Positions 46,501-52,144 of a stretch of DNA of 64,000 bases are shown here, one piece after another. Source of the stretch: Pachypanchax playfairii (lineage: Eukaryota; Chordata; Actinopteri; Cyprinodontiformes; Aplocheilidae); assembly GCA_006937955.1 (NCBI GenBank), contig SSNP01000131.1:1205239-1269238 (forward strand). Reading direction: 5' to 3'. The notes below the pieces were generated by a model. That model made no database searches, was not told the DNA's origin, and worked only from the letters and a program-made list of their open reading frames with translations. Position 1 is the first letter of the stretch. Each line of letters opens with the position of its first letter. The position numbers and the translations under genes were made by a program.

Positions 46501-47203
46501 GGTACACCATCCCTCTGGCTATCTGCACGGCCCAGTTGACCAGGACATGAGGTGGAATACGACGGCCCGCTAGCGCCCGGCTCAGAGGTCCACCTGAGGC
46601 GTACTCCATGATGAGGCACAGGTTGGGCTCCTGCAGGCAGACACCCTTCAAGGTGATGATGTTTGGGTGTGTGAGCATGGCAAACAAACGGGCCTCCTGC
46701 ATCACGTTCTGCGCAGTCACACTGATGTCCTCGTCTGGGTCTTGCCGAGCCGCCTTCACCGCCACCAGCTCACCCCTCCATGTACCACGATACACCTTCC
46801 CAAAGCCCCCAACTCCAATCACCTCCTCCAGGCTCAGCTCCCGGAAATCCACCTCATCTGGTTCAAAATCACCAACCACGGAGTGGTCTAGCTCCCCAAC
46901 CACGTTACTTCCTGGAAGCTTTGCATATCCACTTGGCTTGAAGGAGCCATAGTTGGATGGGAAGATGCCCACCTTGTTGTTGACCTTACCTGCCCACCAG
47001 CCCTCATCGCCTGATATCTCAGAGTCCTGAGAGAGGACTTCCACCAGGTCACCTTTACGCAAGGTGAGCTCATCTTTACATGATGCCTCGTAGTCAAACA
47101 AGGCCGTCCACACGGGGTTGATGAAATTTCCTTTCTGTGACTGATCCAAATTTTTCCAGTTGGACAGTGAGCCACGACTGAATATGTTCTTCAGCGGCTC
47201 CAT
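2925..47203 (-). CDS. map3k11: map3k11 (mixed-lineage kinase 3), 5' six coding exons; 3' end outside window
   Basis: Serine/threonine MAP3K that activates JNK/p38 pathways downstream of Rac/Cdc42. Coding exons, in transcription order: 46447-47203, 26509-26689, 19326-19474, 18536-18711, 15091-15337, 2925-3041. Every junction is GT-AG and the reading frame continues through all six (about 542 codons; human MLK3 is about 847). Domains seen: SH3 at about residues 31-88, kinase from about 124 (GVGGFGKVYRG, VAVK lysine 150, HRDLKSNN 245-252, DFG 273-275, APE 296-298), a leucine-zipper coiled coil, then a CRIB motif (ISMPQ/DFIHKITV) split over exons 5 and 6. MLK3 rather than MLK1/2/4 is favoured by MEPLK at the N-terminus, the LAQWE..VFEREL segment and the rela/drap1 neighbourhood. 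Intron 1 is about 19.8 kb and the intron before exon 6 about 12 kb, both full of repeats. The proline-rich C-terminal exons are not in bases 1-2924. Confidence 0.95.
3521..4829 (-). mobile_element. MITE-like repeat, copy 1, interrupted by a foldback element
   Basis: Terminal inverted repeats CCTCTCCTTTCCACCGGAC (3521-3539) and GTCTGGTGGAAAGGAGGGG (4811-4829). The reverse complement aligns along its length with 39638-40207, apart from the 710-bp insert at 3767-4476. No coding capacity was seen. The superfamily is not assigned because no clear target duplication is visible. Confidence 0.75.
3767..4476. mobile_element. Foldback (long inverted repeat) element inserted in MITE copy 1
   Basis: Two arms of about 335-345 bp are reverse complements of each other at roughly 90 percent by eye. 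They share the outer ends CACTCTCAGAAATAGAGGTA and its complement. A spacer of about 25-30 bases near 4115-4145 holds the inner hairpin CCCCCAGCGA/TCGCTGGGGG. The second MITE copy at 39.9 kb carries the undisrupted sequence at the insertion point, so the boundaries are fixed to within 1-3 bases. Target duplication is only CA or CAC. Confidence 0.85.
4830..6690. other. Intronic sequence, nothing recognised
   Basis: Intronic AT-rich DNA. There is an A-run at 4989-5004. No gene, RNA or intact repeat was identified. Confidence 0.4.
6700..6905 (+). repeat. Degraded tRNA-derived SINE
   Basis: Contains a B-box-like GGTTCAAATCC near 6740. The SINE body follows (CTGGAAAAGA..., GTGAGTGTGAATGGATAAATG, TGTAAAGCGC near 6883), typical of fish tRNA-SINEs with an L2-like tail. 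The tRNA-like 5' end is poorly preserved. Confidence 0.5.
6910..8150. other. Intronic sequence, nothing recognised
   Basis: No gene-like frame and no identifiable repeat. A short G-run occurs near 7706-7715. Confidence 0.4.
8163..8737 (+). mobile_element. Deleted L2-type LINE relic
   Basis: The 5' piece encodes CFTETWLKEHTLDSSVSLPGF, typical of the apurinic endonuclease domain of L2/Rex-type LINEs. From about 8347 the frame resembles the C-terminal tail (RWIRRTDSVLETELESLE, NPHHPLQNTV). It ends with the 3' end CCCTTCGGGGATTAATAAAG followed by a (TTTGA)n tail at 8712-8738. Most of the reverse transcriptase is missing, so this is an internally deleted, non-coding copy. Confidence 0.75.
8523..8640 (+). 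repeat. 36-bp tandem repeat inside the L2 relic
   Basis: About three copies of a unit containing CTACAGGAGATCCTTCCTGT then CCACAGCTAGAACCC. The unit is a multiple of three, so in the LINE frame it repeats a 12-residue segment (YRRSFLSTART-like). Confidence 0.7.
9915..11311 (+). mobile_element. Tc1/mariner (DD36E-type) transposon, 3' end lost in gap
   Basis: Begins after a TA dinucleotide (9913-9914) with CACTCACCGGCCACTTTATT, an end seen in many fish Tc1-like copies. The transposase frame follows at 10063. The 3' terminal repeat falls in the 11056-11552 gap. The right boundary given here is inferred from where the neighbouring hAT copy should begin. Confidence 0.8.
10063..11055 (+). CDS. Tc1/mariner-like transposase, truncated by assembly gap
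   Basis: 331 residues from the ATG to the gap without a stop. N-terminal paired-like helix-turn-helix (FERGMVVGARMAGLSISETADLLG) and a second DNA-binding part with a GRK-type basic hook. The catalytic domain carries WSDESRF (first D), FQHDNAPCHK (second D) and SPDLNPIEHLW (E). There are 36 residues between second D and E, against 34 in ordinary Tc1/Sleeping Beauty-type elements, which points to the DD36E group. The remaining C-terminus (probably 10-20 residues) lies in the gap. Any continuation of the frame past the Ns is an artefact. The element sits in a map3k11 intron, antisense to the host gene. Whether it is active cannot be judged. Confidence 0.88.
11056..11552. other. Assembly gap (497 Ns)
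   Basis: Unknown bases. By alignment with the hAT copy at 17251-18210, about 241 bp of the gap should be the left part of a second hAT copy. The rest should hold the 3' end of the Tc1 element plus a spacer. Confidence 0.95.
11312..12272. mobile_element. hAT-like MITE, copy 1 (left quarter in gap)
   Basis: The visible part, 11553-12272, is almost identical to 17492-18210. It ends in TTATGTGCACACCTG, one base different from the perfect terminal repeat of the other copy. The left end is extrapolated from the other copy and lies in the gap. No transposase frame. Confidence 0.85.
12955..13659. repeat. Tandem duplication, unit 1
   Basis: 705-bp unit repeated immediately after the single N at 13660. 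Unit 1 has 16 bases (ACGGTTTCAAATGGAG, near 13439) that unit 2 lacks. The unit starts with a hairpin-forming stretch (CAAGATGGATT ... AATCCATCTTG). Confidence 0.95.
13660..13660. other. Single-N join between two near-identical units
   Basis: One N exactly at the duplication boundary; it looks like an assembler or gap-closing join. Confidence 0.9.
13661..14349. repeat. Tandem duplication, unit 2
   Basis: 689 bp, nearly identical to 12955-13659. Apart from the 16-base deletion only a few substitutions are seen (for example TTTCCTTAG/TTTTCTTAG and ATGTCCCTC/ATGGCCCTC). Confidence 0.95.
14695..14742 (+). repeat. GT and GA microsatellites
   Basis: (GT)n at about 14695-14720, a short interruption, then (GA)n at about 14731-14742. 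A (CA)n run lies at about 14889-14909. Confidence 0.9.
15091..15337 (-). CDS. map3k11: map3k11 exon 5: leucine zipper and basic segment
   Basis: Heptad-rich coiled coil beginning ELRCREEELKRAALEQ, which mediates MLK homodimerisation. A lysine-rich stretch (VKKRKGTFKKHKLKSK) and the first half of the CRIB motif (ISMPQ) follow. Phase 0 at the acceptor; the donor leaves one base that forms the aspartate of DFIHK with exon 6. Confidence 0.93.
15761..16476. mobile_element. Non-autonomous DNA transposon with 19-bp perfect TIRs
   Basis: Left end CAATAGCTACGTTTACATG and right end CATGTAAACGTAGCTATTG are exact reverse complements. The subterminal parts repeat GTTTACATG and CCGAT/ATCGG motifs in inverted arrangement. 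There is no transposase and no unambiguous target duplication, so the superfamily is left open. It lies in the map3k11 intron between exons 5 and 4. Confidence 0.8.
17251..18210. mobile_element. hAT-like MITE, copy 2, complete
   Basis: 960 bp bounded by perfect 15-bp inverted repeats CAGGGGTGCACATAA and TTATGTGCACCCCTG. Flanking 8-mers TTGATATA (17243-17250) and TTTATATA (18211-18218) match at 7 of 8 positions, the length of a hAT target duplication. No transposase coding sequence, so it is a non-autonomous copy. The copy at 11312-12272 is closely related. Confidence 0.88.
18536..18711 (-). CDS. map3k11: map3k11 exon 4: end of kinase domain
   Basis: Reads ECWDQDPHRRPNFDSILDQL, the last kinase subdomain with the conserved RRP arginines. 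It then runs into the helical linker ESFHSLQEDWKLEIQDMFDELRAKEK that opens the leucine-zipper region. Acceptor GACAG at 18712-18716, donor GTAAGA at 18530-18535. Confidence 0.95.
19326..19474 (-). CDS. map3k11: map3k11 exon 3: kinase C-lobe
   Basis: Reads SYGVLLWELLTGEAPYRGIDG and then VAVNKLTLPIPSTCPEPFAQLMS, nearly identical to human MLK3. It completes the tryptophan-serine junction left by exon 2 (SDVW/SYGV). Acceptor CGCAG, donor GTGGGA. Confidence 0.95.
19842..21330 (+). mobile_element. Tc1-like transposon (Passport-like) with intact transposase and shortened left TIR
   Basis: Flanked by TA (19840-19841 and 21331-21332), with outer ends CAGTGGGGCAAAAAA and TTTTTTGCCCCACTG. The right terminal repeat is about 220 bp. 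The left copy joins the outer 15 bases directly to TCCAGAAAATCACATTG and so lacks about 170 bp present on the right. It lies in the map3k11 intron between exons 3 and 2, antisense to the host gene. Confidence 0.92.
20092..21114 (+). CDS. Tc1-family transposase, full-length open frame
   Basis: 340 residues, the length of Sleeping Beauty-type transposases, with no stop or frameshift. N-terminal paired-like DNA-binding domain (DTRNKIVDLHQAGKTESAIG, GVKKSTVGAIIRKWK), linker with the GAPRKISPRG hook, and second helix-turn-helix (RRDLVNDLQRAG). The catalytic triad is WSDETKIELFG, FQHDNDPKHTA and SPDLKPIENLW with 34 residues between second D and E (DD34E). The glycine-rich GGGNIMLWGCFS box is present. 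One departure is lysine in SPDLKPIE where the family usually has asparagine. It starts at the first ATG inside the element. It closely resembles the Passport branch described from flatfish; subfamily assignment is from memory of motifs only. Confidence 0.93.
   Translation: MAKTKELSKDTRNKIVDLHQAGKTESAIGKQLGVKKSTVGAIIRKWKTYKTTDNLPRSGAPRKISPRGVKMITRTVSKNPRTTRRDLVNDLQRAGTKVTKATISNTLRRQGLKSCSARRVPLLKPGHVQARLRFAREHLDDPEEDWENIIWSDETKIELFGRNSTCRVWRGKNAELDPKNTIPTVKHGGGNIMLWGCFSARGPGRLIRVKERMNGAMYRKILSENLLPSARALKMRRGWVFQHDNDPKHTARATKEWLRKKHFKVLEWPSQSPDLKPIENLWRELKVRVAQRQPQNITALEEICMEEWAKIPAAVCENLVKTYRKRLTSVIANKGYITKY
21333..24215. other. map3k11 intron, no recognised gene
   Basis: Only a G-run of about 14 bases (21543-21556) and AT-rich intronic DNA were recognised. 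Short frames here carry no family motifs. Confidence 0.4.
24220..24275 (+). repeat. tRNA-SINE head fragment
   Basis: CAGGGCAGCACAGTGG followed by CTCACAGTCAGAAGGTTCTG resembles the tRNA-derived head of a common fish SINE, with a damaged B box. It has no body beyond about 24275. Confidence 0.45.
25756..25949 (+). mobile_element. tRNA-derived SINE with L2-like tail
   Basis: The head GGGGCGGCTGTGGCTCAGTG and then GTTAGAGCGGTC contains an A box (TGGCTCAGTGG). The B box is near 25810-25819 (GGATCGATCC). The body TCCTTGGGCAAGACACTGAA leads to a tail with GAAAAGCGCTATACAAATAC and CATTTACCATTTA. This is the usual organisation of an abundant fish SINE. It could be mistaken for a tRNA gene, but the body and tail rule that out. 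Confidence 0.85.
26509..26689 (-). CDS. map3k11: map3k11 exon 2: DFG and activation loop
   Basis: Codes for residues 253-312: the start of the C-lobe with ITDFGLAREW, the activation-loop threonines of HKTTKMS and GTYAWMAPE. In human MLK3 the matching threonine and serine (T277, S281) are activating phosphosites; both are kept here. Acceptor TTCAG at 26690-26694, donor GTGAGC at 26503-26508. Confidence 0.95.
26690..31225. other. map3k11 intron 1, no recognised gene
   Basis: AT-rich intron sequence. No coding exon with splice sites and a family motif was found on either strand. Confidence 0.4.
31433..31457 (+). repeat. Poly-C tract (25 bases)
   Basis: Uninterrupted run of C directly preceded by AG and followed by GAAACAG. 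It produces the artefactual polyglycine/polyproline frames here. Confidence 0.95.
31470..31660 (-). pseudogene. Decayed Tc1-like transposase fragment
   Basis: The minus strand reads KHPAKITQEFLKRKHETM, then WLSMWPDLKW, reminiscent of DPKHT...WL..K...WP.QSPDLNPIE of Tc1 transposases. Upstream residues (GRPKYRALSLSESAVRGI) recall the linker and second helix-turn-helix. The catalytic D is lost (YHRKHP) and the poly-C tract interrupts it. Weak call. Confidence 0.35.
32859..33442. mobile_element. TTAA-flanked MITE, copy A
   Basis: 584 bp with termini AGAGGCC/GGCCTCT directly flanked by TTAA (32855-32858 and 33443-33446), the target type of piggyBac and Kolobok elements. Shares most of its length with 43110-44218, including TTTCTTAAGTATTAAC, GAAACACTGATTAACAGACC and GGCGTGGTTTCAACTGC. 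No coding capacity. Confidence 0.8.
33779..34841 (+). repeat. Compound satellite: (CA)n plus 288-bp unit, three copies
   Basis: Bodies at 33811-34098, 34169-34456 and 34533-34820 are all exactly 288 bp and differ at only a few positions. They are separated by (CA)n of differing length (33779-33810, 34099-34168, 34457-34532, 34821-34841). Each unit holds CCTTATGGGGAC near its start and GGTCCCCACAAG towards the end, and telomere-like CTAACCCCTAACCCTAA. Frames through the CA runs are not genes. Confidence 0.95.
34842..38310. other. map3k11 intron 1, no recognised gene
   Basis: The frame at 34964-35218 and its antisense shadows show no family features. A T-run lies near 37996-38011. Confidence 0.4.
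38316..38372. repeat. Short hairpin, 26-bp arms
   Basis: Left arm 38316-38341 and right arm 38347-38372 are reverse complements with one mismatch, separated by CACAA. In RNA the mismatch could form a G-U pair. Confidence 0.8.
38970..39637. repeat. CpG-rich repeat-like stretch next to MITE copy 2
   Basis: Unusually CpG-rich ends (GCGCTCCGCTCGCTTCCGAC near 38980; CCGGCGACGGCGTCC near 39462; GCGGCGCACGGCAG near 39526) flank an AT-rich centre within an AT-rich intron. It resembles MITE arms, but no clean terminal repeat was delimited. Confidence 0.35.
39638..40207 (+). mobile_element. MITE-like repeat, copy 2 (no foldback insert)
   Basis: 570 bp with imperfect terminal repeats CCCCTCCTTTCCACTGGACG and (complement of the right end) CTCCTCCTTTCCCCTGGAAG. 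It is the reverse complement of 3521-4829 without the 710-bp foldback. Around 39953-39972 it carries the continuous sequence that is split in copy 1 (reverse strand TTTTCACACCACCTAC). Confidence 0.8.
43110..44218. mobile_element. TTAA-flanked MITE, copy B, with about 0.55 kb extra
   Basis: TTAA at 43106-43109 and 44219-44222, inner ends AGAGGCC and GGCCCTT. It aligns with copy A on both sides, but at about 43530-44085 carries roughly 555 bp absent from copy A. This is either a nested insertion here or a deletion in copy A. The extra part ends in a strong hairpin (44016-44066). Confidence 0.75.
44016..44066. repeat. Perfect hairpin with about 19-bp arms
   Basis: CCAGGCCCTCACGTCTTTG and CAAAGACGTGAGGGCCTGG are separated by a spacer of about 13 bases (TAAAGTATTCTGT). 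It sits at the right end of the extra segment in MITE copy B. Confidence 0.85.
46447..47203 (-). CDS. map3k11: map3k11 exon 1: SH3 domain and kinase N-lobe
   Basis: Codes for residues 1-252 plus one base. It starts at the ATG at 47201-47203 (MEPLKNIFSRG), the equivalent of the human MLK3 start. The SH3 core (ALFDYEA...GWWAG...GIFPSNY) is followed by the kinase glycine loop, VAVK and the catalytic HRDLKSNN. The exon ends at a GTAAGT donor (46441-46446). The split isoleucine codon is completed by the 26.5 kb exon. The region between SH3 and kinase is longer and less glycine-rich than in human. Confidence 0.95.
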
Positions 47204-48360
47204 GGAGCCCGGTGCAGATGTTTAGACTGGATATGATTTAGCACCCCAGGGGTTGGAAAATAAAGTACAAAGGAGTACTTTATGGCGCCTCGCTCCCTTT
47301 CCTGTCTTTCTTGTTGGATCATCAGGGACCAATATAATACGTTCAAAAGTCAGACCAACAGGTAGGCTGAGGAAGACGACTCAAAGACAAATGAAAGTCC
47401 TCCATTTGTCTGGACATTAAAGTTCAAAGCCTTCCATCTTAGGAGCATGTGGCCAGACAGCAGAGTCTCCAGTGGATTTGTCTGGGACGTGATGAGGTGT
47501 GTGGTTTCCCAGCACGTGGTTTAAACACAATATCATCTCACCAGTCTAGATTGAAGTCCTTGAATCACCTCATTATGGCTGAATTAGTTTTGGTTTTTCC
47601 TCATTTAACACCTGCCTGTCGAGTGCAGAAGAGTTTCAGGATGAGAAGGAAATAAACTGCTACTTGTTTGTTGTAAAGAAACTTCTAAATGTTGCTGCTG
47701 AAACTCCAAATCACTTTTTTTGGGAACATTTGCCAGTGCTCTTAAAAGTTTTGTGTATTTTTAGCCGTTAAGTGCTGCGGCCACCACAAGCAGGAAGCGC
47801 TGAGAAGCGGAGAAGAATAGCAGGAAAGGAGCCTTCAGTCCAGCAAGCCAGTGTTTTACGACAACTTGGAAGCGCTGACCACTTCGCATTATTAAACTGA
47901 ACCGCCATTAAATGCGTTTGAACGCAACATTGCGGCACCTCCGTTGAAACTCCGCAAACCTCCGGGCTACATTCTCCATGCTGGTGATACTTGGAGCTTT
48001 ATCAAAACATACCACAGGAACAGCCGAGTCTGTAACAGGAAGAGCTCCTCAAACTGCCTGAACACAAACAACAAGTCAACACGAATCCCGGTGGAACTTC
48101 CGCTCCTGGTCCGGTTCACTTCGGTGCATCAGTCGGAACCGAACAGCACAACAAGTCTCCCCCGGTCCGCGCGCACTGGCCAGGTCCTCAAACCGTGTCA
48201 ACGTCGCTGCTTACAGGCAGTGTGGAGGGTGGGGTTTCAAAAGTTTTTCTATCCCAACAGGAAGAGTCAGATGACAAGTCCCGGTCAATTCCAACAAAAT
48301 AAAGTACCACTTCCGGCTGTCAAAATAAAACTCATGCCAAGAACGTCAGTTGCAAAAATG
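47204..48360 (-). promoter_or_regulatory. map3k11: Probable map3k11 5' UTR and promoter region
   Basis: Immediately upstream of the map3k11 ATG. GC and CpG content rises at about 47880-48230 (for example GGTCCGCGCGCACTGGCC near 48160) compared with flanking AT-rich DNA, consistent with a promoter. The exact transcription start and any non-coding first exon cannot be fixed from sequence alone. The plus-strand frame at 47944-48366 is regarded as a chance frame in this region. Confidence 0.4.
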
Positions 48361-49864
48361 CTTTGAATAAAAGCAGGTAAATAACAACACTGGTGTGCAG
48401 GAACAATAATAAACCCTTTTTTATTGAAGTATAATAACTTATCTGTTTTGGTTCAAACCATACAAAATATATAAGTTCTTATTGTTAATGTGCTTACAGA
48501 TACAATACAGTATTAGAAAAAGTCAAATGTTTTTGTAAACTAGGGGATTTTTATCTACCATGTACTTGTACCATTTTATTTGATACTATTTTTATTCTAG
48601 TATTTTCCAACCTTTTTCCCTACTAACTTTAATAACCATTTGTCTTTGGAAGTGTTGTTTTTTCAATTAGCCACTAAAGATAGTGTATTTTATGGGGTCT
48701 TAAGAAATTTTTGATTTGGAGCCCCTACCACAGCCTGTAATCTTGACTACTGTCTTGATAATTCACACATGTACAATAAAGTTATCTCTTTATTTTCTAA
48801 TCTGTTGTTTTGTGCATGTACTCGTAAAGCTAGATGTGAGAATATTGTGATGTATTTAGATATTAATTCTCAATGGATTCAGACCAAATCACAGAAATCT
48901 GCAGAAAATGTCTTTATTAGTATTTTGGTTAAGGCAACAGCCTCCAAGTGACCAAGAGAATCAACATGGAGAGAAATTTTCACACTTGTAACAGTAGAGA
49001 TTAAATGATCTAAGTGTTATTGTAATTTTACCCGCCTGTGGTTTTTAACCTTAAATAGTACCAAATGAAAAAGAGTGCCCTGTTATTTTATTTCTATATA
49101 ATATTTAGAGTGGCCACGCCCACTTTCAGTCTCCATCTTTACATGTTTCTCATCAAATATGCATGTCTACATAAAAATAAAAAGCCACTGCTCTTGGGGG
49201 CCCTCTAGCAATCACAGGGCCCTAATTGGTAGCTTAGTCCAGTTATATGTGAGTTCGGCTCTGATCTGTATATTTCCTCTCTCTCTTCTTTATCAGTCAG
49301 TTTCTCTAACTTCACACTAAACTATTTCACACACAGCAACATGGTGCTCACTATAATAATTACAGCACACCTGCTCTGCATTCTCTCCAGTCATGGTCGT
49401 CCCCACATCTATCTCACACAGTTTAGTGAAATTCACAAATTCTTAACAGTTGAGCATTTTTTATTTCAACAACTTGAGTTTTAATTATCTTTTTGATTTC
49501 AAGTGGATCCTTTTTCTTTACCCCTTCAAAACTCACACTTGACTTTTTTCATCCTCCTACTTGCTCTTCGTCCTCCTTTTCCCATCCACTCTCCTCCATA
49601 ATACCTCCGGTGACATCATCTTTCTCACTAAACTCTGTGCTTGTATAATTATCCTCCTCCATTTCTTTCCTCTCCACGATAATGAGGTTCCATTTAGAGC
49701 AGGTGAGAGATCGTTACCAGACCTCCACAGGCAATCGACCGACTCCCCACACTTACTCCAAATAAATCTATCACCAATCAAGTCCTCTATTTATAATCCA
49801 CAACCAAAACTCCAAAAATTATTCCCAGTAACATGTTTACTCCAATATTACAACTTTCCTCTTC

Positions 49865-50120
49865 ATGTCGAGAGAATCCAGCTGAGGTGGCTCAGGCATC
49901 TGTTTAGGATGCCTCCTGGTCGCCGCCCTAGGGAGGTGTTCCGGGCATGTCCCAATGGAAGGAGGCCCACAAGACGATCTAGGACACTCTCAGCTGGCCT
50001 GGGAATGCCTTGGGGTCCCACCTGAAGAGCTGGAGAATGTGAACGTGGACACGGGGTGTCCCTGCTCAGACTGCTGCCTGCACAACCCGACCCCAGATAC
50101 AGCAGCAGAGGATGGCTGCC
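49865..50120 (+). mobile_element. Non-LTR retrotransposon 3' fragment
   Basis: Encodes RIQLRWLRHLFRMPPGRRP then REVFRACPNGRRPTRRSRT, the RLRWxGHxxRMP tail found after reverse transcriptase in several LINE groups. The continuation (CTGGCCTGGGAATGCCTTGG, GAAGAGCTGGAGAATGTG) matches a repeat common in fish genomes. The frame is broken around 50015, and no reverse transcriptase precedes it. Confidence 0.6.
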
Positions 50121-50504
50121 GGGTCAAATTAATTTAATAAGAGAAAGAAAAAACTTGATGGTATTTACTACAAATTACACTTTTTAAACAGACTTTTGGT
50201 TCATTCATGAAGTAACCTTAAATTCAAAATTTTTACTAGTTCTGTTTGAAAGAACTTGAATCTAGATTTGTGGAAAAATGTAACAGATATGTTCTTTTTG
50301 TGTTCTTTTACTCAACACTTCCATCCTCCATAGGCTTTTTAAATAAAGTTGATGATGGACATGCAAGTCAGATACACTCTCACGCGGCTATTTTCATTTA
50401 AAAAGTTATTTATTTATCTCTTGATTTAAATATCAACAGCCAATTCAATCCACTGTAGTATTATTATGCAATCAGCCAAAATACCTATATCTTCATAGCT
50501 ACCT

Positions 50505-50700
50505 AACTGCGAAAAAGTATTTGCCCCCCTATAGATTCTGTTTTTTGTCAGTGTTTCAGATCAGCAAACAAATCTGATCAGACAAAGAGAATGAGAGTAA
50601 ATACAACATGTAGTTTCACACTGATGACTGAAAAGCTATGCAACACAATCAATGTAGTAAAGTAATTACACCCCTAAACCTAATAACTGCAGCCAGTTAT
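50505..50700. mobile_element. DNA-transposon end fragment
   Basis: Starts with AAAAAGTATTTGCCCCCCTA, similar to the outer end of Tc1-like and related fish elements. It continues with CAGTGTTTCAGATCAGCAAA and CAAATCTGATCAGAC. No second end or transposase was found. Confidence 0.45.
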
Positions 50701-51486
50701 CAGCAATCTGTGTTTTGGGTTTCTCTTCTTCACTGAATAGTTTGAATTCAGCCATGTTGGAGGATTTCATCAGCATGTCAGTCAGATTTAAAGGTCCTGT
50801 TTCCTGCTATTTTACAGCTTTCAACATCTATGATAGACACATATATGATCAAATATTACCTTTGGTGTTATATCTTAATTTATCCTGAAATATAACTTAT
50901 ATTCTCGAGTTATTCTTCAACCAGGAAGTAAAAAAACTCGGTTTACCTAAAATGCCATCACTCCCCCAGCCCCCCTCCTCATGAGTGCTGCCCCTCGAGC
51001 TGCCTGAATGAAATGGTGAATAAATTCCTGTAACTCTCACAGCCAAATGCACATTTTCACTGAGACATATTTAGAAAGTAAAATACTACAAAACAGTGGT
51101 GCTTAGTGTCTTGCTTTAGACTCTTGCAGCTCGGGTGTGTGTGTGTGTTTAACCCTATAATGCCCCGTGTATCATATTTGCTACATACAGTAGTTTTGAT
51201 CATTTCTAACATGGTTGCTCCCAGTAAATGATCCACTTGCCTTTTTTTTCAGGTTAAATCATCATTATTACATAGATGAATGCATTATTATTAACTCATT
51301 TTTTATATTACAATTAAACAGTAACGACGGCCAATGTAATAAATGTGACACAAAAAATCTATTATAAATAACATGATACAGCGAAAAACGTTTGTGAATT
51401 GTGTTCTAAGGCTTCGTAAACATCTCAGTTCCAAATAATCAGAATTTTCTGGCTATTTTTTAATAAGTTGGGTCTTACAGGGTTAA

Positions 51487-52140
51487 AGGAGAACGCCCGT
51501 TTTTTGCAATTGGGGCCTTATTTATTCTGTGAGATGTGTTTTACTCGTCATCAGTGGTACTTTTTTGCGATTCGGATTCGTCTCGGAGATTTTTGATTCA
51601 CACGGCAAACACCTAAACGTCAATAAACGAGAGTCGGTTGGGCCTGTTTTCGCCGACCCTAAATCGGTTTAAAATCAGTTCAAATCCGTTATTTTTTTAA
51701 TCTGGCCATTTAGATACTCTATTGTTTTTTTCCGTTCCAGTGCCATTTTGAATCCTGCGCTCATAGAAATGATATTTTTTAGGAAGCTAAGCCACTGCAC
51801 CAATAGAATGGGCGCGCGGAGAGATGACGTCACTCTCCCGTCACTGTAAAAAATATCATTTCTATGAGCGCAGGATTCAAGATGGCACTGGAACGGAATA
51901 AACAATAGAGTATCTAAATGGCCAGATTAAAAAAATAACGGATTTGAACTGATTTTAAACCGATTTAGGGTCGGCGAAAACAGGCCCAACCGACTCTCGT
52001 TTATTGACGTTTAGGTGTTTGCCGTGTGAATCAAAAATCTCCAAGACGAATCCGAATCGCAAAAAAGTACCACTGATGACGAGTAAAACACATCTCACAG
52101 AATAAATAAGGCCCCAATTGCAAAAAACGGGCGTTCTCCT
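51487..52140. mobile_element. TTAA-flanked foldback element
   Basis: 654 bp bounded by TTAA (51483-51486, 52141-52144), with arms of about 290 bp that are near-perfect reverse complements. Left arm starts AGGAGAACGCCCGTTTTTTG; the right arm ends with its complement. The spacer of about 70 bp (near 51780-51848) contains GGCGCGCGGAGAGATGACGT. No coding capacity; likely non-autonomous piggyBac- or Kolobok-type. Confidence 0.88.
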
Positions 52141-52144
52141 TTAA

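Noticed and set aside
47944..48366. 140-residue frame on plus strand upstream of map3k11
   Set aside because: Sits in the CpG-richer presumed promoter, where stop codons are rarer by composition; no domain visible.
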